From assembly GCA_024278715.1 (NCBI GenBank), contig JAJRSN010000490.1, positions 1-7,924 of the forward strand: a stretch of DNA of 7,924 nucleotides. The letters run 5' to 3'. Position 1 is the first letter of the stretch. Every line of letters begins with the position of its first letter. The translations under genes were made by a program, and so were the position numbers. Below are positions 1 to 6,477 of the stretch, piece after piece. This stretch comes from Calditrichota bacterium (GTDB lineage: Bacteria > Calditrichota > Calditrichia > Calditrichales > Calditrichaceae). The notes under the pieces are model-generated. The model saw only the letters and a list, made by a program, of their open reading frames with translations. It was not told where the DNA came from and searched no databases.

Positions 1-701
1 CCGCTTATTCCGATTAGGTTATCGGATTTCGCGGCGATAATTCCGGCGATCTGGGTGCCGTGTCCGCCCATGAATTCATCCATCGGATCGGAGTCGGGAG
101 TCTGATAATCGCCCCAATCGGCAAACCGCGGCGCGTCTGTAAAATCCCATCCTATTACATCATCGATCAGTCCGTTGCCGTCATCGTCGTAACCGGCTTT
201 ACCGCCGGCTTCCTGTGGATTGCGCCAAATGCAGCCCTGCAGGTCGGGATGCCTGTAATCGATTCCCGTATCGATAATCGCCACAATAACGGAGCTGTCG
301 CCCTGCGTTTTTTGCCAGGCTTGCGGAATTCCGATTTTCTGCAAATACCACTGGCGATCGATCAGGCTGTCGTTGGTGAAGGGTTTTACCTTAAAATAAC
401 CCACGGGTTCCGCCTTTTCCACCAGCCCCCGATTAATCAGATCGTTTAGATAAGTTTTATCCGCATCCGATTGAATTTTAATTTGCAGCCATGATTTTAG
501 AAACCGGGGTTGATTTACGCGGATGATCTGCCGAATAAGGGGACGGCTTTTTTTCTTCAAGCCCGGATCGGATGAACTTTGCCCGAGCAGTGCATCGCGT
601 TGTTGAACTCCCTGCGGAGTGAGCTTTAAAAAATACTCTTCGGCTTCTACATTAAAGTAAAAGATGAAAAGGCTAATTAAAAATAAAATTCTGATCAACA
701 T
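1..701 (-). CDS. Subtilisin-like S8 serine protease, secreted (3' part outside window)
   Basis: The 233 visible residues are the N-terminal part of a secreted subtilase, an endopeptidase with an Asp-His-Ser triad. Residues 1-20 form a signal peptide (a basic residue, a long hydrophobic stretch, then VEA before EE, a good signal peptidase I site). Residues 21 to about 115 look like a propeptide region. The stretch 'QWYL..IGIPQAW' precedes the catalytic domain, as in many FCB subtilases. The first catalytic motif is IIDTGID with Asp144; an acidic Ca-binding-like loop (YDDDGNGLIDD) follows. The second motif is GGHGTQIAGI with His214. Gln replaces the second His of the usual GHGTHVAG, a tolerated variant. 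The catalytic Ser is beyond the window. The ATG at 701-699 shares its A with the TAA stop of the TPR gene, and there is no clear Shine-Dalgarno, so translation is probably coupled to the upstream gene. Family call is firm; substrate is unknown. Confidence 0.93.
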   Translation of the reverse strand, partial: MLIRILFLISLFIFYFNVEAEEYFLKLTPQGVQQRDALLGQSSSDPGLKKKSRPLIRQIIRVNQPRFLKSWLQIKIQSDADKTYLNDLINRGLVEKAEPVGYFKVKPFTNDSLIDRQWYLQKIGIPQAWQKTQGDSSVIVAIIDTGIDYRHPDLQGCIWRNPQEAGGKAGYDDDGNGLIDDVIGWDFTDAPRFADWGDYQTPDSDPMDEFMGGHGTQIAGIIAAKSDNLIGIS

Positions 702-2158
702 TATTTGCCAGCGGAAACCAACTTGTTCAAAAAGTCGATTTTTTTACGAAAACGCGGATTTTCCGGTTCTTTTTCAGCCAGAGCGTTAAACACCTTCAGA
801 GCGTCCTCAAACTTGTGCTGAGCAATAAGGATTTCTCCGAATGTAGGCGTTAAAAGGCTGGGATTGCTCAAAATATCTTCGATATTCACGGAATCTTCCT
901 CAACCGCTTTTGCCTGAAGGCGGTCGAATTCAAGCTGTTTTATGTCCGAATCGTCTTTGCGCTTTTCCGAAGTTTCCTGAAGACGTTTTATAACCTCGTC
1001 CAGGTCAGCTTCGGACTCGGATGTTTCGGATTCGGGCAGAACCATATTTTGTTCGATCTTGTCTGCTTCCTGCGACGAAATTCGCTCGATATCGTCTTCC
1101 AGCGTATTAAAATCGGCGACCTTTTTTTCCTTTTCTTTTTCTTCCTCGGCTTCCTGCTCTTCTTTAAAATCCAATTCGCTGTTACGCCGATCGGCAAAAA
1201 TTAATATCGTGTCAAGTTCTGCCGGAGAGCTATCGACATCGTCTTTTTCCGGAATTAGATTTTCTTTTTGCGGTTCAATCTCATCCGCTTCTTTGTCGGT
1301 CTGTTCATCCTGTTTAAAAAGATCGTTCATCCATTCGGAAAAATCTTCGCCTTCATGGGTTTTTTCCGATTCGGGCTCCGGCGGGACTTCGTTGGTTTCT
1401 TCTTCGGAAGCATCTTCTTTCTTTTCGATGTCCGCCAATTCCGGAGTAATCTCCGAAATATCTTCCGGGAAGAAATCGCTTTCGATTTCGCTTGCCGAAA
1501 TTCCGGAATCGCTTTCAAGATTAGAATCGTCTTTGGCGGAGATATCTTCGTCGGTCTTCACGGCGTCAAGTTCCTGCAGCGGTTTTTCTTCCAAAAGTTC
1601 TTCTTCGCTTACCTGAACATGCTCGTCTATTTCTTCTAAAATCTGATTTCGTTCATCTTCCGGGGTTAAGCGAGTGTCTTCAAGTATCTCTTCCAGATCC
1701 AGCATGACTTTTCCCGGTTCGTTTTCCTCTTCCTCTTCTTCCTCAAAAACCGGAGGCATATAAACCTTGGCTAGCAGACCTTCGCTATTCAAAAAATCGT
1801 ATAATTCGTCATCAAAAGGATCGTACAAAAAAGCCTTTAACAGGGCTGATTCGCCTAATTCTTTCTGCCTTAATTTATAGTAAAGATATGCAAGACCTTT
1901 AAGCGCCTTGGAATGCCCCGGCTGATAAAAAAGTGCATTTTGGTAAGCGTCGATGGCTTCTTTATATTCTTCTTTCATCTGGTAACATCGAGCCAGTTGA
2001 ACATAGCCTTCGGTGTAAAAAGGGAAACGTTTCACCCCTTCTTCGCACAATTCCAGCGCCTGATCAACTTCATCCTGCTTTAACAACAAATCAGCCTTAT
2101 GGGCAAAAAGTATGGACTCACTTCCCACACTTTGAATAAAATCTTTAGGGCTGAGCAT
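701..2158 (-). CDS. TPR protein with long acidic linker, unknown function
   Basis: This 485-residue protein has no signal peptide or membrane segment, so it is probably cytoplasmic. Residues 16-116 hold about three tetratricopeptide repeats, with the usual Gly/Ala, Tyr and Pro spacing (for example 'YVQLARCYQMKEEYKEAIDA'). Residues 124 to about 430 form a Glu/Asp/Ser-rich, low-complexity and probably disordered linker. It includes a run of seven Glu at 139-145 and one hydrophobic island, F-x-x-W-M-x-x-L-F, at 273-281. The C-terminus returns to one TPR (437-468) of the 'TPTFGEILIAQHKFEDALKV' type seen at the ends of many bacterial TPR proteins. TPRs bind peptides or proteins, so a scaffold or assembly-factor role is an inference only. 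The start is supported by AGGGAG at 2165-2170, six bases upstream of the ATG. It lies 24 bp downstream of lptE and overlaps the protease gene by one base, so all three are likely co-transcribed. No specific name is justified. Confidence 0.9.
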   Translation of the reverse strand: MLSPKDFIQSVGSESILFAHKADLLLKQDEVDQALELCEEGVKRFPFYTEGYVQLARCYQMKEEYKEAIDAYQNALFYQPGHSKALKGLAYLYYKLRQKELGESALLKAFLYDPFDDELYDFLNSEGLLAKVYMPPVFEEEEEEENEPGKVMLDLEEILEDTRLTPEDERNQILEEIDEHVQVSEEELLEEKPLQELDAVKTDEDISAKDDSNLESDSGISASEIESDFFPEDISEITPELADIEKKEDASEEETNEVPPEPESEKTHEGEDFSEWMNDLFKQDEQTDKEADEIEPQKENLIPEKDDVDSSPAELDTILIFADRRNSELDFKEEQEAEEEKEKEKKVADFNTLEDDIERISSQEADKIEQNMVLPESETSESEADLDEVIKRLQETSEKRKDDSDIKQLEFDRLQAKAVEEDSVNIEDILSNPSLLTPTFGEILIAQHKFEDALKVFNALAEKEPENPRFRKKIDFLNKLVSAGK

Positions 2159-2182
2159 TCTTCTCTCCCTTTAAATTATTGA

Positions 2183-2704
2183 TTACCACGCCCCGAGAGT
2201 GGCGTTTAAAATATCTTCCGCTATCAATTGCAGGGCGTCGTTTATCGCCTGCTGCCGCTGCTCCAAATCCGCCGTCGCCTCAAGGGGACTGTATTGCTGA
2301 AAGGTCTTTTGAAATAAAAGTTTAGAGGTTTTCACGTCTTCGCATTTTACTTTAACGCTCACAATAAGTTGATCTTCGGTAACCTCTTCGCCTGCTCTCA
2401 CAACAGCCGGATTCACCCGAATGGGCATTATTGTTCCGGTTAAAATCAAGTCCGCCTTCGATTCTTCCACCACCTTCAGCGTATTGTCGCTGATAAACGC
2501 TTCCGTCAATATCCGGTTCAATGCCTCGGGAACTCCCGGATCCGGCGTCTGATTATCGAATAAAGGTATCGCTATGGTTTTGATGTACGACGGCAGCGAT
2601 CCCTTGAACGAATAATAACCGCAACCCGTCACAAAAACAAGCAGCAAACTCACAAACAAAAGCGGAAAAAATATTCTTACAAGCGATTTTCTTCCGATTT
2701 TCAT
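2183..2704 (-). CDS. lptE: LptE-family LPS-assembly lipoprotein
   Basis: This is a 173-residue lipoprotein of the LptE family. LptE plugs the LptD beta-barrel and helps deliver LPS to the outer leaflet of the outer membrane. The N-terminus has basic residues, a hydrophobic stretch and a V-T-G-C lipobox with Cys28 as the lipidation site. The diagnostic part follows at once: CGYYSF, then SYIKTIAIPLFDN (about 38-50), an 'EALNRILTEAF' helix, a central beta region (KADLILTGTI to VSVKVKCEDV), and a C-terminal helix ending in GAW, as in FCB homologues. The length is normal. The ATG at 2704-2702 has an AAAAGGA-like Shine-Dalgarno with unusually short spacing, but no better start lies nearby and this one gives a complete signal peptide. 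It sits 89 bp after a sigma-54 activator, an order I recall as recurrent in Bacteroidetes. LptD is not in the window. Sequence divergence in this family is high, so the call rests on the N-terminal signature plus context. Confidence 0.88.
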   Translation of the reverse strand: MKIGRKSLVRIFFPLLFVSLLLVFVTGCGYYSFKGSLPSYIKTIAIPLFDNQTPDPGVPEALNRILTEAFISDNTLKVVEESKADLILTGTIMPIRVNPAVVRAGEEVTEDQLIVSVKVKCEDVKTSKLLFQKTFQQYSPLEATADLEQRQQAINDALQLIAEDILNATLGAW

Positions 2705-2793
2705 TTTCCTTTTCTTATGGTCAATTCAATTTTCACCTAAGATCAATTTTAAAAAGTCCGTTTAAGCGGCGCGGAGGAAGAACTGCAAATTCT

Positions 2794-3954
2794 TCAAGAA
2801 AGTCCGTATTCATTCAATTTTCGATAAAGCGTTCGTTCACTGATCTGCAACGCTTTTGCCGTTTTCCGCCGATTCCCGTTGAATTTTTTAAGCGTCTCTT
2901 TGATCAACTCCCGTTCCATGGCGCTCATGGAAGTCGGCTTGACCTCTTTCGAGTCATCCTGAGGTATCGGACTGTCCGCGGGAAATATTACCTTGTTCTG
3001 CACCAAATCCATTTGCGCCTGTATTAACCGCGCCAACATTTGCTTGATTTCGGTGATGTCCAGTTTTAAAGAAATCAATGTGCGATAAATTAACTCACGC
3101 TCCGCCTGGTCCGGCGATTTATTTAAGGGAACCGGTAAAAATTCCTGAGTGGCGGATTGTTGATCCAAATTCAGAACGGAACGCACATAGGAAGAATGGA
3201 TGATCTCCCCGCGATTCAGAATAATGGCGGTTTCCACAAAATTTTTCAACTCACGCACATTTCCGGGCCAGTCGTACTGTTTTAACAATTCAATGGCTTC
3301 AGGGGCGAATCCCTTAAAAAAAATCTGATTTTTTTTCGCGAACTCATCGCTGAACTTTTTTACAAGAATGGGAATGTCTTCTTTCCTTCTTCTCAAAGGA
3401 GGAATTTGCAGAGTGATCGCCTTTAACCGGAAATACAGATCGCGGCGGAATTCATTATTCCGCACGGCTTCTTCCAGATTTTTGTTGGTAGCCGCGATTA
3501 CCCGCACATCGACCTTGATGCTTGCGCTGCCGCCTACCCGCATGATTTCGGAAGTCTCCAATACCCGTAAAAGTTTTACCTGAGTGTTAAGCGGCATTTC
3601 GCCGATTTCGTCCAAAAAAATCGTGCCTCCGTCCGCAGCCTCAAAATAGCCCTTTCTTTGAGCAATGGCGCCCGTAAACGAACCTTTTTCGTGCCCGAAT
3701 AATTCCGATTCGAGAATCCCTTCGGGAATCGCTCCGCAATTAACCGAAATAAGCGGTTTGTCTTTTCGCTTGCTCAACCGGTGAATGGCGTTGGCGACAA
3801 CTTCTTTACCGGTTCCGCTTTCGCCGGTTATCAAAACCGACAAATCGGTCGGAGCAACCATAAGAATCGTTTGCAGCAATTCTTCGATTTGCGGACTCTT
3901 TCCGAAAAAGCCTAATTTTTCCTGTAAGATTTCCGGGTTTTGGGTTTGTTCCAT
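2794..3954 (-). CDS. Sigma-54-dependent transcriptional activator lacking a sensory domain (AAA+ and Fis HTH)
   Basis: This 386-residue bacterial enhancer-binding protein uses ATP hydrolysis to remodel the RNA polymerase-sigma54 closed complex. It begins almost directly with the AAA+ domain (about 15-262). Visible motifs are Walker A GESGTGKE (44-51), the sigma54-contacting loop as GSFTGA (91-96, Ser for the usual Ala), Walker B GTIFLDE (110-116), arginine-finger region FRRDLYFRL (169-177) and sensor II WPGNVREL (229-236). A predicted helix (about 281-318, 'ERELIYRTLISLKLDITEIK') separates this from a C-terminal Fis-type HTH (346-386, 'NRRKTAKALQISERTLYRKL'). No receiver, GAF or PAS domain precedes the AAA+ core, so activity is probably set by expression, by partner proteins or by an uncharacterised route. 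The start has AAGGCGA about 3-5 bases upstream and a TATAAT box just beyond. It is probably the first gene of the lptE unit. Target promoters are unknown; I saw no convincing GG-N10-GC site in the window. Confidence 0.95.
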   Translation of the reverse strand: MEQTQNPEILQEKLGFFGKSPQIEELLQTILMVAPTDLSVLITGESGTGKEVVANAIHRLSKRKDKPLISVNCGAIPEGILESELFGHEKGSFTGAIAQRKGYFEAADGGTIFLDEIGEMPLNTQVKLLRVLETSEIMRVGGSASIKVDVRVIAATNKNLEEAVRNNEFRRDLYFRLKAITLQIPPLRRRKEDIPILVKKFSDEFAKKNQIFFKGFAPEAIELLKQYDWPGNVRELKNFVETAIILNRGEIIHSSYVRSVLNLDQQSATQEFLPVPLNKSPDQAERELIYRTLISLKLDITEIKQMLARLIQAQMDLVQNKVIFPADSPIPQDDSKEVKPTSMSAMERELIKETLKKFNGNRRKTAKALQISERTLYRKLNEYGLS

Positions 3955-3975
3955 ACTCGCCTTTTATCTGTTTAA

Positions 3976-4007
3976 ATTATATTAATTTATCCAATTAAAA
4001 CGTTCAA
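3976..4007 (-). promoter_or_regulatory. Candidate housekeeping promoter for the activator-lptE unit
   Basis: On the minus strand a perfect TATAAT lies at 3981-3976, about 22 bases upstream of the activator's ATG, in an AT-rich gap. The best -35-like hexamer is TTGAAC at 4007-4002. The spacing is 20 bp, longer than the optimal 17, so the -35 assignment is weak. The region is AT-rich enough for a TATAAT to occur by chance. Confidence 0.35.
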
Positions 4008-4064
4008 AGCAATTTTGCGATTACTCCGAAAGTTTTACTTCCCGCAAGTCCGCGATGTTCCTTT

Positions 4065-4095
4065 AAAACAAAAATTCGGCGCAAAGTCCCGATTT
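4065..4095 (-). terminator. Weak terminator-like hairpin after the membrane acyltransferase gene
   Basis: Directly at the stop codon of the DUF5009 gene, the minus strand reads AAATCGG, a nine-base loop, then CCGAATTT. These pair as a seven-base-pair stem with one bulged A. A T-rich run (TTTTTGTTTT, partly overlapping the stem) follows. The stem is short with only three G-C pairs, so it may be a weak or leaky intrinsic terminator separating this gene from the activator. Confidence 0.33.
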
Positions 4096-5207
4096 TAAAT
4101 TTTGATAAAAATCCGTTTGGCGAATAAAATCCAACTGACTCCCAATAACACAAGAACAAAAATAACGGCAAAAGCCAGCGACGCGTTTATGGGGCTGAGC
4201 CACGAAGCAAAGAGCGTTGTGTAAAGCCATCCTTTTAAAGTTATTGTTTCTCCGGATGCGGTTTGAAATTTAATCAGGTACAAAAGTTTGGCTAAAATCC
4301 CCGAAAGAACGTAAACCGTAATGGCGTTGGTTCCGTAAACAACAAACGGCTTTGCCCATTTTTGCTTATGTTTGTAATCGATCAAATAATAACAAAACGC
4401 CAGTACAATCAACGCCATTCCCGCAGTGAACACGGCATAGGAACTTGTCCAGATGCTTTTGTTAATGGGAAGGAATTTATCCCAAATAACCCCGATCCAT
4501 ACGGCAAGATTGCCCCACAAAAACATTTCAACAATCTTTTCCAAATGAGATTTCCGGGAACGGATCAATCCTCCGGCAAGCACTCCGAACAAAGTGGTCG
4601 AAATGGCGGGTAACGTGCTCACAAAGCCCTCCGGGTCCCATGTTTTGGTAACCGACCATAAATGTCCTTTTAAAAACAGATTGTCAACATAAGCGGCAAA
4701 ATTGCGCCCTTTTTCCAAAACACCCGCTCCGATGCCGGGCGTGGGGTACCACGCCATTAAAGCCCAGTAAACGAACAGTAAAGCAAGCGCCCAGAACCAC
4801 CGCCCCTTTTTGCCGCAGTGCAAAAAAATAACCGAAGCAAAAAAGTAACAAATAGCAATCCGCTGCAGAACCCCCATTATTCTTAACGACGAAAGATTGA
4901 AATACGGAAATCCGTTCAGAAACAACCCCAGCGCAAATAAAATTATCGTGCGCCTGATTATCTTTTTGTAAAGAGTCTTTTTAGCGACGTTCTCCTTTAA
5001 CCGTTTGGAAAACGCAAAAACAATAGCCACGCCGACAATAAACAGGAAAAAAGGAAAAATCAAATCGGTAAATGTCCAGCCGTGCCATTCGGCATGCCTT
5101 AAAGGCGCGTAAATATGAGCCCAACTTCCGGGATCGTTCACTAATATCATTGCCGCGATGGTCGCTCCCCTAAAGGCATCCAAAGAGACCAAACGATGTT
5201 CTGTCAT
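4095..5207 (-). CDS. DUF5009/HGSNAT-like integral-membrane acyltransferase
   Basis: This 370-residue polytopic membrane protein has about ten to eleven hydrophobic segments. It belongs to the family that includes human heparan-alpha-glucosaminide N-acetyltransferase and bacterial NagX/YeiB-like proteins (COG4299/DUF5009). The N-terminal signature 'RLVSLDAFRGATIAAMILVN' (5-24) is typical. It is followed by RHAEWHGWTFTDLIFPFFLFIVG (37-59, described here by its key residues His38, Trp41, Asp48 and Pro52). A third marker is the 'RIMGVLQRIAICYFFAS' helix (109-125). Family members are thought to pass an acyl group, acetyl in HGSNAT, across the membrane to a sugar; His38 lies in the region of the proposed HGSNAT active-site His. 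The substrate here is unknown; an amino-sugar of envelope glycans is an inference. A GGGGG stretch nine bases before the ATG can serve as ribosome binding site. The upstream gap is 226 bp and a weak hairpin follows, so it may be transcribed alone. Confidence 0.88.
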   Translation of the reverse strand: MTEHRLVSLDAFRGATIAAMILVNDPGSWAHIYAPLRHAEWHGWTFTDLIFPFFLFIVGVAIVFAFSKRLKENVAKKTLYKKIIRRTIILFALGLFLNGFPYFNLSSLRIMGVLQRIAICYFFASVIFLHCGKKGRWFWALALLFVYWALMAWYPTPGIGAGVLEKGRNFAAYVDNLFLKGHLWSVTKTWDPEGFVSTLPAISTTLFGVLAGGLIRSRKSHLEKIVEMFLWGNLAVWIGVIWDKFLPINKSIWTSSYAVFTAGMALIVLAFCYYLIDYKHKQKWAKPFVVYGTNAITVYVLSGILAKLLYLIKFQTASGETITLKGWLYTTLFASWLSPINASLAFAVIFVLVLLGVSWILFAKRIFIKI

Positions 5208-5360
5208 GAGCGGTTACCCCCGATTACTTTATTTGGAATGCTGCGTTTAGCCCGAATTACCCGTCAGAAAATTAATCATTCTAAATGACCTGTTATTCCT
5301 GAAAGATTTTTTTCAATTTTAATTATTGTGCAATTTGCGGGAAAGAATAACAACAAAACT

Positions 5361-5387
5361 CACAAAGAACACAAAGAGCACAAAGAA
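5361..5387. repeat. Three-unit 9-bp tandem repeat, CACAAAGAR
   Basis: Between the apbE-like and acyltransferase genes, three adjacent nine-base units read CACAAAGAA, CACAAAGAG and CACAAAGAA; only one base differs. The surrounding bases stay A-rich. From memory, very similar CACAAAGAA strings recur between genes in many environmental FCB-group genomes, which would make this one copy of a dispersed short repeat. The sequence alone shows only the local tandem array. Confidence 0.8.
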
Positions 5388-5433
5388 TAAAATAAATTTA
5401 AGATTGCAGTCGATAGGAAACAACAGTTTATGG

Positions 5434-6477
5434 CTATCGGGCAATAAATCCGTCAAAATTTGAGGACATCGTTTCGGTTAACTTTCCGTCTTTGCCGCGC
5501 AGCAGAATGAAGGCTTCCGTATCCTTTTTGGAATTTACCCATTTCAAACCTTTCTCCGCGCCCATGACCATGATGGCGGTAGCCATGGCATCTGCTGTCA
5601 TGCAGTCAGGCGCAATTACGGTAACCGAAGCGGTATTATTGCTCACGGGAAAGCCTGTGCGGGGATCGATTTCGTGGGAATAGATTTTGCCTTTGTATTC
5701 AAAAAAGTTGCGGTAGTCGCCGCTGGTTGCCACCGCCCGGTTTTGCAAATTGAGAATAGCCTGCACAAAAACGCCCGGCTGAGCGCCGTATTGCGGGCGG
5801 TCAATGCCGATCCGCCAGGGTCGTCCCTGTTTGGAACCGGCGGCAAATACTTCTCCGCCGATCTCGACCATAAAATCGCGGAATTTAAGCGAGCGCAGCA
5901 AACTTGAAACGGCGTCCACACCGTAACCCTTGGCAATGGCGCTAAGATCAATCTCCAGATCGGGTTTCGATTTACAGAGAGCGCTGTCTCCGAAAATTTT
6001 AAGATATTGCGAACCTACGCGTTTTAAGGTTTCGCGAATTTGCAGTGAATCGGGAGGCGTAAACCGTTGTCCCTTTTTCCCGAAGCCCCACAAATCCACA
6101 AGAGGTCCTACGGTAATATCAAAGGCGCCGTCCGATTCTTTGTAAATTTGCAAAGCCGATTTTACAACGAACAAAAAGGAAGGCGAAACCTTAAAAGGCT
6201 TTACGGAACGCATTCGGTTAAATCGCGAAATTTCGCTGTCTTGCAGATAGGTGGACATTTGTTTATTGACCATGGTCAGCAGCGAATCTACGGCGGTCTG
6301 AATTTTTTGTACGGAAAGAGAATTGACTTTTACCGGAACAATCTGAACATGGTACGAGGTGCCCATTGTCCTGCCTTCAAGCGAAATTACCGAAGGTCTG
6401 TTACAGGCAGTCCAGAAAGTCGGCAGGGTTAATAATAAAAAAAGGAGCTTAAACCGTTTAAAAAAAACACTATTCAT
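5434..6477 (-). CDS. apbE: ApbE-family FAD:protein FMN transferase, probable lipoprotein
   Basis: This 347-residue protein has normal ApbE length. The family moves FMN from FAD onto a Thr of target flavoproteins (such as Rnf or Nqr subunits and other extracytoplasmic flavoproteins) in a Mg-dependent reaction outside the inner membrane. The N-terminus has basic residues, a hydrophobic run and T-A-C with Cys25, which suggests a lipoprotein; Trp at the -3 lipobox position is atypical. Visible motifs in order: GRTMGTSYHV (about 35-44), EISRFNR, GAFDITVGPLVDLWGFG (family core), DLSAIAKGYGVD, VEIGGEVFAAG, ATSGDYRNFF, HEIDPRTGFPV, and the metal-binding TADAMATA near the C-terminus. The key FAD and metal motifs look intact, so an active enzyme is expected. 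GGGAGAG lies five to six bases upstream of the ATG, inside the end of the acylase gene, and the two reading frames overlap by 8 bp, so translation is probably coupled. No flavoprotein target is encoded in the window. Confidence 0.95.
   Translation of the reverse strand: MNSVFFKRFKLLFLLLTLPTFWTACNRPSVISLEGRTMGTSYHVQIVPVKVNSLSVQKIQTAVDSLLTMVNKQMSTYLQDSEISRFNRMRSVKPFKVSPSFLFVVKSALQIYKESDGAFDITVGPLVDLWGFGKKGQRFTPPDSLQIRETLKRVGSQYLKIFGDSALCKSKPDLEIDLSAIAKGYGVDAVSSLLRSLKFRDFMVEIGGEVFAAGSKQGRPWRIGIDRPQYGAQPGVFVQAILNLQNRAVATSGDYRNFFEYKGKIYSHEIDPRTGFPVSNNTASVTVIAPDCMTADAMATAIMVMGAEKGLKWVNSKKDTEAFILLRGKDGKLTETMSSNFDGFIAR

Noticed and set aside
60..449. A 129-codon plus-strand frame opposite the S8 protease
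   Set aside because: The minus strand clearly encodes the subtilase Asp and His motifs across the same bases; the plus frame shows no family features.
1059..1639. Two long plus-strand reading frames (Ser-rich and Phe-rich) opposite the TPR gene
   Set aside because: They mirror the Glu/Asp/Ser-rich codons of the acidic linker on the other strand; low-complexity composition and no recognisable domain mark them as shadows.
1724..1744. Pyrimidine-rich microsatellite-like run as a possible phase-variation site
   Set aside because: It encodes seven Glu with mixed GAA/GAG codons, in frame inside the acidic linker; the units are not perfect enough to suggest slippage control.
2745..2775. GC-rich patch followed by TTTTT between the activator and lptE, a possible terminator
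   Set aside because: Only a three-base-pair CCG/CGG stem can form, so no convincing hairpin; the genes are more likely co-transcribed.
5276..5288. Perfect 5-bp inverted repeat TCATT-CTA-AATGA in the spacer before the acyltransferase gene
   Set aside because: Short and AT-rich, expected by chance in such DNA. It overlaps a TAGAAT that has no matching -35, so neither an operator nor a promoter is supported.
5411..5439. Inverted repeat CGATAG ... CTATCG at the apbE stop codon, a possible terminator
   Set aside because: The stem is six pairs with a 17-base loop and no T-run follows; too weak to call.
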